Shown in pieces: positions 1 to 8,600 of a stretch of 16,528 nucleotides of DNA. The notes under the pieces are model-generated. The model saw only the letters and a program-made list of their open reading frames with translations, ran no database searches and was not told the origin of the DNA. Source of the stretch: Chlamydiota bacterium (GTDB lineage: Bacteria > Chlamydiota > Chlamydiia > Chlamydiales > SM23-39); contig DAIDLB010000070.1 in assembly GCA_027449725.1 (NCBI GenBank), forward strand, positions 1 to 16,528. The letters are read 5' to 3'. A program made the position numbers and the translations under genes. Numbering within the stretch: the stretch's first letter is position 1; each line of letters starts with the position of its first letter.

Positions 1-1
1 G

Positions 2-328
2 ACTTCATTTTATGCCCACCTCAACGAAGTTAAAGTTAAAAAAGGAGATAAAATCGAAGTTGGCCAGGAAATTGGAATCGAGGGGTCTTCTGGACAGGCA
101 GGAGGACGCCATCTCCATTTTAGTGTCCATAGAGCAAAAAACTCCAAAAGCACATTGTACCCACCCTTTTGGAGTGATTTTTATGAGACAATTCCTTACA
201 AACTTGAATTCATTAACGAAAAGGGATCAACACAAAGCACAGATATTAGCCGATTCGCTGGCATTGATCTCATCGATGGCGACTTAGCGGACAAATCCAA
301 TCCCAAATTTTTCCGGTCTTTTTGTTAA
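2..328 (+). CDS. M23/LytM-family peptidoglycan endopeptidase, C-terminal end (partial)
   Basis: The frame that opens at base 2 reads 108 codons to a TAA at 326-328; the N-terminus lies outside the window. The visible start has the M23 pattern: YAHL (fragment residues 4-7), then a lysine- and glycine-rich strand with VGQEIGIEGSSG (20-31), then GGRHLHF (34-40). The last contains the HxH signature of this zinc metallopeptidase family (H37, H39), whose second His is a metal ligand. About 68 residues follow without a recognised domain. M23 enzymes act outside the cytoplasm and cut peptide cross-links in peptidoglycan; in chlamydiae that would mean remodelling of the small division-associated sacculus (inference). 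The stretch is visibly AT-rich compared with the genes to its right. A different + frame (12-287) is also open but shows no family pattern and is a shadow. Confidence 0.85.
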   Translation, partial: TSFYAHLNEVKVKKGDKIEVGQEIGIEGSSGQAGGRHLHFSVHRAKNSKSTLYPPFWSDFYETIPYKLEFINEKGSTQSTDISRFAGIDLIDGDLADKSNPKFFRSFC

Positions 329-338
329 GATAGTCTAG

Positions 339-416
339 GGGGTGTAGTCACGCGGAGGGTTCGTCGATTTTCAAAAGAACCCGAAAATCGACTGAACCTC
401 CTCTTCACTACACCCC
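339..416. repeat. Long imperfect hairpin in intergenic region
   Basis: The outer stem pairs 339-348 with 407-416 (10 bp, perfect). The inner stem pairs 363-372 with 383-392 (10 bp, perfect) around a 10-nt loop. Between them a middle helix pairs about 354-362 with 394-401 with bulges, and there is an internal loop at 349-353/402-406. It sits between the 3' ends of two convergent genes (M23 peptidase on +, 447-aa protein on -), where a bidirectional terminator is expected. However, no T-run follows on either strand, and the arms are longer than usual for an intrinsic terminator. It could instead be a dispersed palindromic repeat or a structured 3' end that protects mRNA. Confidence 0.6.
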
Positions 417-444
417 TTAAGCCCATTTCACTTCATCGGTACCC

Positions 445-478
445 AACGCAAAGAAGCCAAGCCGCGAAGACGCAAAAA
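445..478. repeat. Small CGCAAAGA-type repeat patch
   Basis: Three near-copies of an 8-mer occur here: CGCAAAGA at 447-454, CGCGAAGA at 463-470 and CGCAAAAA at 471-478. From memory, similar patches of CGCAAAGA units occur as intergenic repeats in many unrelated bacterial genomes. No coding potential or promoter could be read from it. The rest of the gap up to the stop codon at 522 shows nothing I can name. Confidence 0.35.
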
Positions 479-521
479 ATTATAAATGATTGACGTATTG
501 ATTGAAAGAATGAAACAGGGG

Positions 522-1865
522 TCAATCGTACATTAGGCGGCGGCGGGCCAGCTGCGGCGTGCAGATTGTCTCCGGTGGGATGATCTGGATGCCGAAATAG
601 GTCCCAAGCAGATAGACTGTGAATTGCATGTTTTTCTGTTCGACATAGAGATTTTTGGATCTGTTTTTCGCGTCGATCCGTTTCGCTGCGTCGACGCGGT
701 GGCGCAATTCCTCGAAATCTTGCGGTTTCGAGTAAATCTCTCCCGTAGCGGAAGTACGGGTCGTCATGGGGAAGGAGCCAAGCGTCGGACGGCGCTCTTC
801 ATATTTCCTAAGTTCAGTATACGACTGTGTTGATTTCATCATTTGCGGCGGCAGCGTTCCGATCTCATAGACGGGAAAGGGGGAGGGGACTTTTAAGCGA
901 TCGTTGACGGGAAGCGGTTGCAGATGGGGCGGCTGCTCTTCGTAAAACCGGACGAGATCGCCCTCCCACTTCAGATGCATTTCGACCAAATTTTTGAGAT
1001 CCAGTAAGGAGAAGGTGACGCAGCCCGCAGGAGCGAATTGCCTTGGGGGGCCATAGCTATAGATTTGCAGTTTGTCATAGGCGTCCGGCGCATCGCGCAG
1101 TTGATCGAGTACGGATAGAAGGGGGCTCCCCAGACGCCATTCCTGCGGCGATCCCGGGATAGTATGGCCGACGGAGTCAAAGAAAAAGAGATGGACGACG
1201 CCTGACTTTTTGAGGGCGAAAACCGGGATGACATGGGGGTCTTCGGGGGTTAAGTCATTGGAGACCGCCCAAGCCTGGATTGTGTTGTCCGGCGCCCGGA
1301 TCATTTCGTATGTTAGATTCGGAAGCTCCGATGCCGATGCTACGCCCCAGACTTCCGGAGGAAATCGGTATTCTGCAGAGAAAAAGCGGAGGACCTGCTC
1401 AATTGCCCGGGTCGAAAAGCTGGGATAAAAGCCGTCTTCATCGAGATCCACATCTTTGAAATAGGTATTCAAGTCGGGGTGGCGGGAGCGCAATACACGC
1501 AAAACATCGAAGAAAAATTCTTGAGAGCCATAGAGCGCAAATTCCGATAAGAGCTTCAGAAATAAAAGCGCCTGGCCGTCGTCGCCTGTTTTGATCACAT
1601 GTTCGACGGTGTCCTGGATCGCTTCACGATCCATCGGATCCATAGGCTCTTCACGATTGTTCTGGCAAAGATCTCTCAGCAAGCGGTGCATGTTGGCGTA
1701 CCAAACGGGTTTTGCTGCCGGATAGGCCAGTTGGGACGGGCTATTTGGAAGAGGATGGGCAAGGAGCCTTTGTCCCCGATTTGGGCTAAGCCAGATTTGA
1801 GAAGGCTGTGATGGGCCGGAATTATGCCGGGAAGGGGAAGAACCGAGAACGGGATAAACAGACAT
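522..1865 (-). CDS. Unrecognised protein with clan CE (Ulp1/YopJ-like) cysteine protease signature; candidate effector
   Basis: A protein of 447 aa. The frame opens earlier with a TTG at 1895, but that codon overlaps the predicted -10 box, so the ATG at 1865 is taken as start. Numbered from that ATG, residues 1-55 are rich in Ser, Pro and Gln and look disordered, as is usual for type III secretion substrates. The core holds HVIPVFAL (H211), then LFFFDSVG (D230), then PRQFAPAGCVTFSLLDL (Q276, C282). The spacings H-19-D-46-Q-6-C are close to those I recall for Ulp1 and for chlamydial deubiquitinases of clan CE (about 17-45-6), and Asp is followed by Ser as in that clan. Such enzymes cleave ubiquitin or SUMO, or acetylate host proteins (YopJ). 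A basic helix-rich tail ends the protein. No signal peptide or membrane segment is evident. The chemistry is inferred from four residues and local context only; overall identity is unknown. It lies downstream of dnaK with its own promoter. Confidence 0.55.
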   Translation of the reverse strand: MSVYPVLGSSPSRHNSGPSQPSQIWLSPNRGQRLLAHPLPNSPSQLAYPAAKPVWYANMHRLLRDLCQNNREEPMDPMDREAIQDTVEHVIKTGDDGQALLFLKLLSEFALYGSQEFFFDVLRVLRSRHPDLNTYFKDVDLDEDGFYPSFSTRAIEQVLRFFSAEYRFPPEVWGVASASELPNLTYEMIRAPDNTIQAWAVSNDLTPEDPHVIPVFALKKSGVVHLFFFDSVGHTIPGSPQEWRLGSPLLSVLDQLRDAPDAYDKLQIYSYGPPRQFAPAGCVTFSLLDLKNLVEMHLKWEGDLVRFYEEQPPHLQPLPVNDRLKVPSPFPVYEIGTLPPQMMKSTQSYTELRKYEERRPTLGSFPMTTRTSATGEIYSKPQDFEELRHRVDAAKRIDAKNRSKNLYVEQKNMQFTVYLLGTYFGIQIIPPETICTPQLARRRLMYD

Positions 1866-1894
1866 GACAGCTCGTTTTGTAATAAGGAGCTGCA

Positions 1895-1923
1895 AGTATA
1901 AGAAACTAGTAAAAAAGGCTCAA
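1895..1923 (-). promoter_or_regulatory. Promoter of the 447-aa clan CE-like gene
   Basis: On the minus strand TTGAGC (1918-1923) is followed after 17 bp by TATACT (1895-1900), a good match to the major sigma-factor consensus. The predicted RNA starts near 1888, leaving a leader of about 22 nt before the ATG at 1865. The -35 box lies inside the downstream arm of the dnaK terminator. No strong Shine-Dalgarno precedes the ATG. Confidence 0.65.
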
Positions 1924-1942
1924 GGAGAAATCCTTGAGCCTT
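1911..1942 (-). terminator. Rho-independent terminator of the hrcA-grpE-dnaK operon
   Basis: Downstream of the dnaK stop codon (1960-1962) the minus strand forms a perfect stem, GGCTCAAGGA (1931-1940) pairing with TCCTTGAGCC (1917-1926) around the 4-nt loop TTTC. It is followed directly by six T (1911-1916) and can be extended by two A-T pairs. This is a textbook intrinsic terminator about 20 nt after the gene. Confidence 0.92.
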
Positions 1943-1959
1943 GAGGAAAAGAAAAGAAC

Positions 1960-3855
1960 TTACTTCTTCTCGTCTTCGACGATCTCGACTTCGGCTTCTT
2001 CCACCTCGCCCTCTTTCGCTTTCGCGGAGGGGTTGGCCTGAGCGCCGGCTTTCGAGAGCTCTTCGCCGATCCGCTGCATTTGCGTTTGCAGCTCGTCAGA
2101 CGCAGCCTTGATCGCAGCCGTGTCTTCGCCTTCCAGCGCCTTTTTCACCGCGTCGATGCGGCTCTGGATTTCGCTGACGACGTTCGCCGGCAGCTTGTCC
2201 TTGAACTCGGTCACCGATTTTTGGGCGCGGAATGCGATCCCATCGGCTTCGTTCCTTGTTTCGATCGCTTCCTTGCGGGCTTTGTCTTCCGCTTCGTGGA
2301 GCTGGGCGTCTTTGATCTTCTGCTGGATCTCTTCGTCCGTCAGACCCGATTTCGCCTGGATCTGGATCTTTTGCTCTTTGCCGCTCTGCTTGTCTTTTGC
2401 GGAGACTTGCAGAATCCCGTCGGCATTGATGTCAAAAGCCACTTCGATCTGCGGCACGCCGCGCGGGGCGGGAGGGATGTCGGTCAGGTCGAACCGTCCG
2501 ATTTCCTTGTTGTCCCGGGCCATTTTGCGCTCGCCCTGCAGAACGACGATCGTCACGGCCGGTTGGTTGTCTCCGGCGGTCGAGAAGACCTGCTTTTTCT
2601 GTGTCGGGATCGTGGTGTTTCTCTCAATGAGGGGCGTCATGATGCCGCCGAGCGTCTCGATGCCGAGGGTCAGAGGAACGACGTCGAGAAGGAGGACGTC
2701 CTTCACATCGCCTGCGATGATCCCGCCCTGGATGGCCGCGCCGATCGCAACCGCTTCGTCGGGGTTGACGCTCTTATTCGCCTCTTTGCCGAAGAGATCT
2801 TTTACTTTTTGCTGGACGGCCGGCATCCTTGTCATCCCGCCGACGAGGATCACTTCGCCGATATCGCCGGTCGAGAGGCCTGCATCAGCCAATGCTTTTT
2901 TGCACGGCTCGATGGTCCTTTCGATCAGGGTATGTACGAGAGATTCGAGCTTGGCGCGAGTGAGCGTCAGCGTCAGGTGTTTCGGACCGGAGGCGTCCAT
3001 CGTAATGAACGGCTGGTTGATTTCCGTCGAAGGGACGCCGGAGAGCTCGATCTTCGCTTTTTCTGCCGCATCGCGAAGGCGCTGGAGGGCCATTTTATCC
3101 TGCGAAAGATCGATGCTGTTTTCTTTTTTGAACTCCTCGATCATCCAGTTCATGATGGCGATGTCGAAGTCGTCGCCGCCGAGGTGGGTGTCTCCATTTG
3201 TCGAGAGCACTTCGAAGACGCCGTCGCCGATCTCGAGGATCGAGATGTCGAACGTTCCGCCGCCGAGGTCATAGACCGCGATCTTCTTGTCGGTTTTGAG
3301 CTTGTCGATGCCGTAGGCCAAAGCGGCTGCCGTCGGCTCGGGGAGGATCCTCTTTACATCGAGCCCCGCGATCCGGCCGGCGTCTTTTGTCGACTGGCGC
3401 TGCGAGTCGTTGAAGTAAGCGGGGACGGTGACGATCGCTTCGGTCACTTTCTCGCCGAGATAGCTCTCTGCCGTCTCCTTCATTTTCATGAGGATTTGGG
3501 CTGCGCCCTCTTCCGGCGTGACGATTTTTCCATCGACTTCGAAGACGGCGTCGCCGTTCGCGTTTTTCGTCACTTTGTAGGGAACTGTCTTGATCTCGGA
3601 TTGCACTTCGTTGAATTTGCGTCCGATGAAGCGCTTTGTCGAGAAGAGGGTTCGGTCCGGATTGGTGACGGCTTGCCGTTTGGCCGGGATACCGACCATC
3701 CGCTCGTTTCCTTTATAGGAAATCACGGACGGCGTCGTGCGCGCGCCTTCAGCGTTCGCGATGACTTTGGGGGAGCCCCCTTCCATGATGGCAACGCATG
3801 AGTTGGTCGTACCAAGGTCGATCCCGATAATTATTTTTTTTTGTTTTTGGGTCAT
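1960..3855 (-). CDS. dnaK: Molecular chaperone DnaK (Hsp70)
   Basis: A 631-aa protein of full Hsp70 length. It is an ATP-driven cytosolic chaperone that binds exposed hydrophobic segments of unfolded proteins, with GrpE as nucleotide-exchange factor and DnaJ (not in this window) as co-chaperone. The nucleotide-binding domain shows GIDLGTTNS (residues 11-19), [12 protein letters not shown] (194-205) and [14 protein letters not shown] (335-348). The interdomain linker [16 protein letters not shown] (386-401) is close to the E. coli form. The substrate-binding domain follows, then a helical lid and an acidic C-terminal tail (about residues 616-631) ending VEIVEDEKK. The start ATG is chosen because AAGGAG (minus strand, 3863-3868) lies 7 nt upstream. 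The ATG overlaps the grpE stop as ATGA. It is the last gene of the heat-shock operon, with an intrinsic terminator just downstream. A 573-aa open frame on the opposite strand is a shadow caused by codon bias. Confidence 0.99.
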   Translation of the reverse strand: MTQKQKKIIIGIDLGTTNSCVAIMEGGSPKVIANAEGARTTPSVISYKGNERMVGIPAKRQAVTNPDRTLFSTKRFIGRKFNEVQSEIKTVPYKVTKNANGDAVFEVDGKIVTPEEGAAQILMKMKETAESYLGEKVTEAIVTVPAYFNDSQRQSTKDAGRIAGLDVKRILPEPTAAALAYGIDKLKTDKKIAVYDLGGGTFDISILEIGDGVFEVLSTNGDTHLGGDDFDIAIMNWMIEEFKKENSIDLSQDKMALQRLRDAAEKAKIELSGVPSTEINQPFITMDASGPKHLTLTLTRAKLESLVHTLIERTIEPCKKALADAGLSTGDIGEVILVGGMTRMPAVQQKVKDLFGKEANKSVNPDEAVAIGAAIQGGIIAGDVKDVLLLDVVPLTLGIETLGGIMTPLIERNTTIPTQKKQVFSTAGDNQPAVTIVVLQGERKMARDNKEIGRFDLTDIPPAPRGVPQIEVAFDINADGILQVSAKDKQSGKEQKIQIQAKSGLTDEEIQQKIKDAQLHEAEDKARKEAIETRNEADGIAFRAQKSVTEFKDKLPANVVSEIQSRIDAVKKALEGEDTAAIKAASDELQTQMQRIGEELSKAGAQANPSAKAKEGEVEEAEVEIVEDEKK

Positions 3856-4397
3856 AGTGTTTCTCCTTCTTGTCCTTGTTGGACCGCCAATTCTTCTTCA
3901 GGCAGATCCGTTTTTCGAAGCGCTTTCGCTACCTTGACTCTAGCGGGTCGAATGGTGCGCGAAGCGCTCTTATAGCCTTTGGTGAACTCCTGCAGGATCG
4001 TTCCTTCAGGAACGGTGTCCGTCTCGGCAATCTCGACGGCGTCATGGAAGGACGGGTCGAACTGGCACCCTTCCGAGTGGAAGGCGACGATGCCGTGATT
4101 GTGGAGCACCTCTTTGAACTGGGCGAGGATCATCTGGAATCCAAAAGCCCAGTTTTTAATGTCCGGCGATGCGGCGTCGGCATGGCGCAGGGCGGTCTCG
4201 AAATTGTCGATCACCGGCAAAAATTCGCCAATCGCATTCTCGACGCCATAGCGGAGCATCTCCTGTTTTTCTTTCGCGAGCCTCTTGCGGGCGTTTTCGC
4301 CGTCCGCGAGGGCGCGGTAGTATTTGTCTTTGAACTCGTCGAGCTGCGCTTGCACGGAAATTTCCGGCGCTTCGACTTTATTTTCTTCTTCTGTCAT
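3852..4397 (-). CDS. grpE: Nucleotide exchange factor GrpE
   Basis: A 181-aa protein, a typical GrpE length. It releases ADP from DnaK and acts as a homodimer in the cytosol. Residues 15-100 are helical with a charged coiled-coil character ([20 protein letters not shown] and onward). The C-terminal beta domain carries the family signature, including [11 protein letters not shown] (111-121), [14 protein letters not shown] (129-142) and [10 protein letters not shown] (147-156). A short acidic N-terminus and an acidic, Gln-rich C-terminal tail flank the domain. It overlaps hrcA upstream and dnaK downstream, each by 4 nt (ATGA), so the three are translationally coupled and controlled by the hrcA promoter with its CIRCE operator. 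Confidence 0.98.
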   Translation of the reverse strand: MTEEENKVEAPEISVQAQLDEFKDKYYRALADGENARKRLAKEKQEMLRYGVENAIGEFLPVIDNFETALRHADAASPDIKNWAFGFQMILAQFKEVLHNHGIVAFHSEGCQFDPSFHDAVEIAETDTVPEGTILQEFTKGYKSASRTIRPARVKVAKALRKTDLPEEELAVQQGQEGETL

Positions 4398-5530
4398 GGT
4401 TCTCTCGTTTTATCTTCTAAAAGGGGCTCTTCCGCGGCTCCGATCTGTTTGCTGCCGGAAGCATGGCGGAAGGTAATCTTGAATTTATAGACCGCTTCGG
4501 TGAGCGATTTCGTCAGAAGCTCGCTGAAGTGGCGCATCAGGCCGAAGAGCTCGCGGTAGGGGAGGCGGGTCGGGCCGAGCAGCGCCGCTGCGCCGACAAT
4601 CGATTGGTTGATCTTGTAAGGGATCGCGATCACGGCATTCGTCTCCAGCGTCTCTTCCCCGATCCGGTAGCTCAATGCGTGCTCTTTGCAGGCAGTCCGC
4701 AGGATCGCGCGCATCTGTTCGATGTCTTCGAGGAGGGCCAGGCTGCTGACCACGGCCGTAGCGTCGCTGAATTCCGGATAGGCGAGAAGGCGCGAGACGC
4801 CGCAGCGCATCACCTCTTCCGACGGGTAGTTCAAATAGCCGACGACATGGCGGACCATCAGCTCGTTGTAGAGCCGCTGCGCTATCTTCACCTGTTCGTC
4901 TGTCCCAAAAGAAACTTCGGGTCCTTTCCCCAGCCTCCAGCGGAAATAGGCTTCGGCAGTATGAAGGAAAAGTTCATCCACTTCGGCTTCTAAAAAGAGG
5001 GTTTCGGTCCGAATTAGGCCGAAATCGGTGATTAGGACGGATAGAACCCTTGTCTTTTCAAGGGAGAGGAGCCGGACGTCCTGGATGAAGTCCTGGTCGA
5101 AGCGGGGCATTGAGATGAAGACGGCGCATTTCGAGAGGCGGCTCAGGGTTTCCGCCGCCTGGTGGATCAGGGCGGCGATTTCCTTGTCCTTTTGCTTGAA
5201 GGCCTCTTCAAGAAGGCTTCCCTGGTCGCTGTCGAGGGTCCCCTGCCCCTGAAAATGGTCTGCATAGAGCCGCAGCCCCTTGGCCGTCGGGATCCTGCCT
5301 CCGGACGCATGTTGCTGGGCCAAGTACCCAAGTCCTTCCAGCTTAGCGAAGTAGTTTCTGATCGTCGCAGAGCTGAGCGATTCGAAGCCGTTTTCCAAAA
5401 GCGTCTGGGAGCCAATTGGCTTATTACTTTTGATGTAGAGCTCGATCAGTCCAAAGAGGACGGCCTGTTCGCGGTCGTTCTTCGGGAGCTTCTTGGGCGG
5501 AGTCTGGATAGCTCTCAATTTAGCACTCAT
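4394..5530 (-). CDS. hrcA: Heat-inducible transcription repressor HrcA
   Basis: A 378-aa protein. HrcA binds CIRCE operators and represses chaperone operons; in other bacteria GroEL helps it fold, so repression eases when chaperones are busy. The N-terminal winged helix contains KPIGSQTLLENGFESLSSAT (37-56), then IRNYFAKLEGLGYLAQQ (57-73) and GGRIPTAKGLRLYADHF (77-93). The central GAF-like region and the C-terminal strand FGLMRHFSELLTKSLTEAVYKF match the family. About 30 residues follow after YKF, ending in a charged segment; a C-terminal extension of this kind is known from chlamydial HrcA, where I recall it modulates DNA binding. The start ATG lies within the CIRCE operator; codons 1-4 (MSAK) are the 3' half-site. 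No Shine-Dalgarno is evident and the predicted leader is only about 20 nt. It is the first gene of the operon. Confidence 0.97.
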   Translation of the reverse strand: MSAKLRAIQTPPKKLPKNDREQAVLFGLIELYIKSNKPIGSQTLLENGFESLSSATIRNYFAKLEGLGYLAQQHASGGRIPTAKGLRLYADHFQGQGTLDSDQGSLLEEAFKQKDKEIAALIHQAAETLSRLSKCAVFISMPRFDQDFIQDVRLLSLEKTRVLSVLITDFGLIRTETLFLEAEVDELFLHTAEAYFRWRLGKGPEVSFGTDEQVKIAQRLYNELMVRHVVGYLNYPSEEVMRCGVSRLLAYPEFSDATAVVSSLALLEDIEQMRAILRTACKEHALSYRIGEETLETNAVIAIPYKINQSIVGAAALLGPTRLPYRELFGLMRHFSELLTKSLTEAVYKFKITFRHASGSKQIGAAEEPLLEDKTREP

Positions 5531-5546
5531 ATTTGAATTCTGCTAA
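5520..5546 (-). promoter_or_regulatory. CIRCE operator (HrcA binding site), one degenerate half
   Basis: On the minus strand the site reads TTAGCAGAA, nine spacer bases, then GAGTGCTAA. The consensus is TTAGCACTC-N9-GAGTGCTAA, so the downstream half matches 9 of 9 and the upstream half 6 of 9, with exact spacing. It overlaps the hrcA start codon (5528-5530) and follows directly after the predicted transcription start. HrcA bound here would block initiation of its own operon (family knowledge). Confidence 0.9.
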
Positions 5547-5556
5547 CATGTATCGA

Positions 5557-5585
5557 ATTATACCAAAAGGCCAATCCTTTAGCAA
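5557..5585 (-). promoter_or_regulatory. Promoter of the hrcA-grpE-dnaK operon
   Basis: On the minus strand TTGCTA (5580-5585) is followed after exactly 17 bp by a perfect TATAAT (5557-5562). The predicted RNA starts near 5550, at the upstream edge of the CIRCE element. This is a housekeeping-sigma promoter, in keeping with repression by HrcA rather than an alternative heat-shock sigma factor. Confidence 0.8.
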
Positions 5586-5651
5586 GATTTTTAGCAATCT
5601 CGTTGTTGAATTGCTTGATTTTGGTTGTAAGCTATTGATAGAGAGAGCGTT

Positions 5652-8600
5652 TTATTCTTCTTTGAGAATGTGCGGGTCGCTCGATAGGGTCGAGAGGATA
5701 TCGATGACCGAGGGCGACCAGTCGAGGCCGCGGGTGTAGACAAGGCGGGCGGCGATGAAGCAGGCGATGACCGCTTTTTTGTGGATATCGGGCATGGCGA
5801 GGATCCGCTCAGGATAACGCTTCCGGAGGAGCGGCGGGCAGTAGAGGAGAAGGCACCGGATGAGCGGGTGGGAGGGGTCGGTAGGCAGCGCGATCGTCTC
5901 AAAGTAGTCGAGCAACTGGTATTTAAAGAGGTTGATCCGGGCCGATACGAGGTCGCAGAGCTCCGTGGTCGATCCCCCCCTTTTTTGAAAGGTCGACAGG
6001 ACGAGGCGCGATTCATTAAGGGCGGCCCTCCCGATGATCGCGAGCACTTCTTTGACAAATTCCTGTTTTTCTTTGATGAACTCTTCGGCTGTGATGCAGA
6101 GGCTCGCCAACACCTCGAAAGAAGAGCAGATGACGCCTCCCTTATTGCAGGTGCTGTCTTTGAGGATGAGGACGCCGAGCTTTTCCAGCTCGCGCCTGGC
6201 CTCCGGCGTCAGGTAGAGATTGGCGCCTTCCACGATCGCTTTCGCCGTAGGCTTTCCCGTCTCGTCGAGAAAGCTCTTGTAGTTCGATTCATTGAGGGTG
6301 CGCGGGCGTCCTCCGCCGGGAACGAAGATGTCGGTTTTCGTCTGGTGGACGTTATTGCGGTAAAGATGGTTCATCTCGTTGCCGGAGAGCCACTCTTCGA
6401 CGAGCTTGCCGTCCCGTTTTTTCCAACAGAGCGTTTGCTGGGCATAGGCCGTCTGCTCCCGCTTGGTCCTCAAATCGAGGAGAAAGCCGCCGTCGGAGAG
6501 TTTGTCCGGCGGGAAGTTGCGGAGGGGGAGCGCCTTGTGGAACAGTTCGGCCATCTCTTTCAGGTCGAGTCCGGCCGGGTCGTAGATCGTCCCGGAAATA
6601 TCGACGAGGGCGAGAAGCTTTGCGGTCTTGGGATAGAATTTATACAGGTTAAGGATCTCGTTGCCTGCGACGTCGCCGTCGGGGCCGCCCGAGATCTTGA
6701 TGGTGAACGGATCTTTTTTTGGGTCGATCCCTAAACAAAGGAGCGTCTCTTCCATGCAGACGTTGACGCCGAAGGAGGTGACGCCATATTCCTTGTGGTT
6801 GATGCCGGCTCCCGGCTTGCTGCTCATGAACGAGCGGCCCGGCCGGTAGCCCCGCTCGACGGCGTAATCGGCGATCCATTCGATCATCGAGTTATGCATA
6901 TTTTCGTCGGGGCCGAGATAGATGTATTCGGGCCTCTTCCAGTAGTCGACGATGTGTTTGGGCTTGAGCTGCCCCGTCTCATCGCAGTTGACGAGGACGA
7001 CGAGGTTTTCGATGAAGGAGCGCTGCGATGCGTAGAGGTAGGCGAGCTTATGGCTTTGGCGGTAGGCTTTGAGCTTTTCTTCGATGACGCTTGAGACGAT
7101 CCCCTCATCTTCCATCTCCTGCCGGTAGATCTCCTCTTCTTTGGCGAATACTTCGAACGGTTCGAGGAGGATGGCCGTTTTTGCGCCCCCTTCGGGGATG
7201 TCTTTATTTTTTTTCTGCTGGGTATAGGAGAGGTTGTAGGCTTCCGAGAAAATTGAATTCCTCTCCAAAAGATACTGCTCGAACCGTTCGGTGATGACCG
7301 TCCGGACGCCGCCTCGGGCGAGGTCTTTGAAGCGGATGTTGAACCCGATGTAGCGCATGCCGCGGATGAAAAAGATTCCATAAGGCAGGTCCGGGAATTT
7401 TTCCTTCCGTTCATAAGGGGTGAAGTCCATGTATTTCGGGTCGAGGCGGAAAGCGAAAGCGTTCTTATTGCCGCGATAGAAATTAGTCTTGAGGAGATGG
7501 TCGAGGAAATTCAAGGCTGTTTTCAGGATGTTTTTCCGTCTGGTGTCGTGGACGGGCTGCCCTGTGTCGAGATTGTCGATCAGGGCGAGAAGTTTACCCC
7601 GTTGATCTAGATACGCTTCCAGGTTGTTCGTCTTCGGATGGAACTTCGCCTGAAACGCCTTTGCGATTTGCACCGTCAGATCGGGATGGCGGCAAAACCC
7701 TTCTTCGACGTTTTCGACCGAGTAGAGGTTTGGGTCGGCATAGACGAGAACCTGGTGGGTGGCGGCGATTAGGGAGCGGACGAGGTGGGCTTCATTGCCG
7801 GTTAGGAGGCGCGACAGAACGAATACTTCGCCTATCGCATCCTGCGTTTCGAAGGACTTCAAGAGGCAGAGCTCTCGCAAAAAGTCGTCGAGGTCGGCCG
7901 CTTCCCAGGCCGCCTTGCCATCGAGGCCGTGGAGGCCGAGCGAGAGGATCAGCGTGCTTTCTGTGCTATAGGGTTGGATGTAGGCGGCGACCGTCCGCTG
8001 CAAAGCGAGGCCGTGGCGGTGGACCATTGCAGCGATCCGGTAGAGAAAGAGGTGCTTGGGGACATTTTTCCAGGCAAGGACGAGCTGGACGGAGGGGGAT
8101 TCTTTTGCCTGCCAATCCTCGATCCGGCGCATCTCGTATTGGCAGAGATCGCGCGTTTCAGCACGGAAGAACATATCGAGGGCCGTCGTAAGCCTCTCAT
8201 TTGTCATCGAGCGTAAAAAGCGCGGGGTCAAGCCGCTGAGGAGCGTCTCGAACTTTTCCTGGCTGATCTTCGGATTGCGGGAGAGAACGAGTTTTTGGAT
8301 TTCCTCGATGCGGACGGCGGGAAGTTTTTCCTCTTCGCTCCGGAGCGTTTCGGAGTGGACGATGACAGCGATGCAAAGGAGAGATTTGCCTCGGAAAAAG
8401 GGAGGCGGCTCATTGGAGACGAAGGTGCGGTAGTAGCGGATCGCCAGATTGCCGAAGTGCTTGAGGATCCGTTGGTCGGCATCGGGGCTTTGAAGGCAAA
8501 GGACGAGGGCCATGTGCCTCAGGCGGATCTCGGAATAGCAGTCTTGCAGGGGAAAGCTGAGAAGGGTCCTCGCGATGAGGGTCAGGGACTTCGGATCGAT

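Noticed and set aside
12..287. 91-aa open frame on + near the left edge
   Set aside because: Its frame gives no motif, whereas the neighbouring frame from base 2 gives the M23 YAHL and HLHF motifs and runs to a later stop.
2080..3801. 573-aa open frame on + opposite dnaK (and the 388-aa frame at 2108-3274)
   Set aside because: Both lie fully antisense to a certain dnaK, show no family pattern and have the odd composition (Phe, Asp, Arg) expected from the complement of a biased coding strand.
5586..5651. Terminator for glutamate dehydrogenase
   Set aside because: Only a 5-bp stem with a long loop could be drawn, with no T-run; read-through into the hrcA region cannot be excluded.
5781..6734. 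317-aa open frame on + opposite glutamate dehydrogenase, and similar frames over 8295-8690
   Set aside because: They are antisense shadows of a well-supported gene, with no start signals or motifs.
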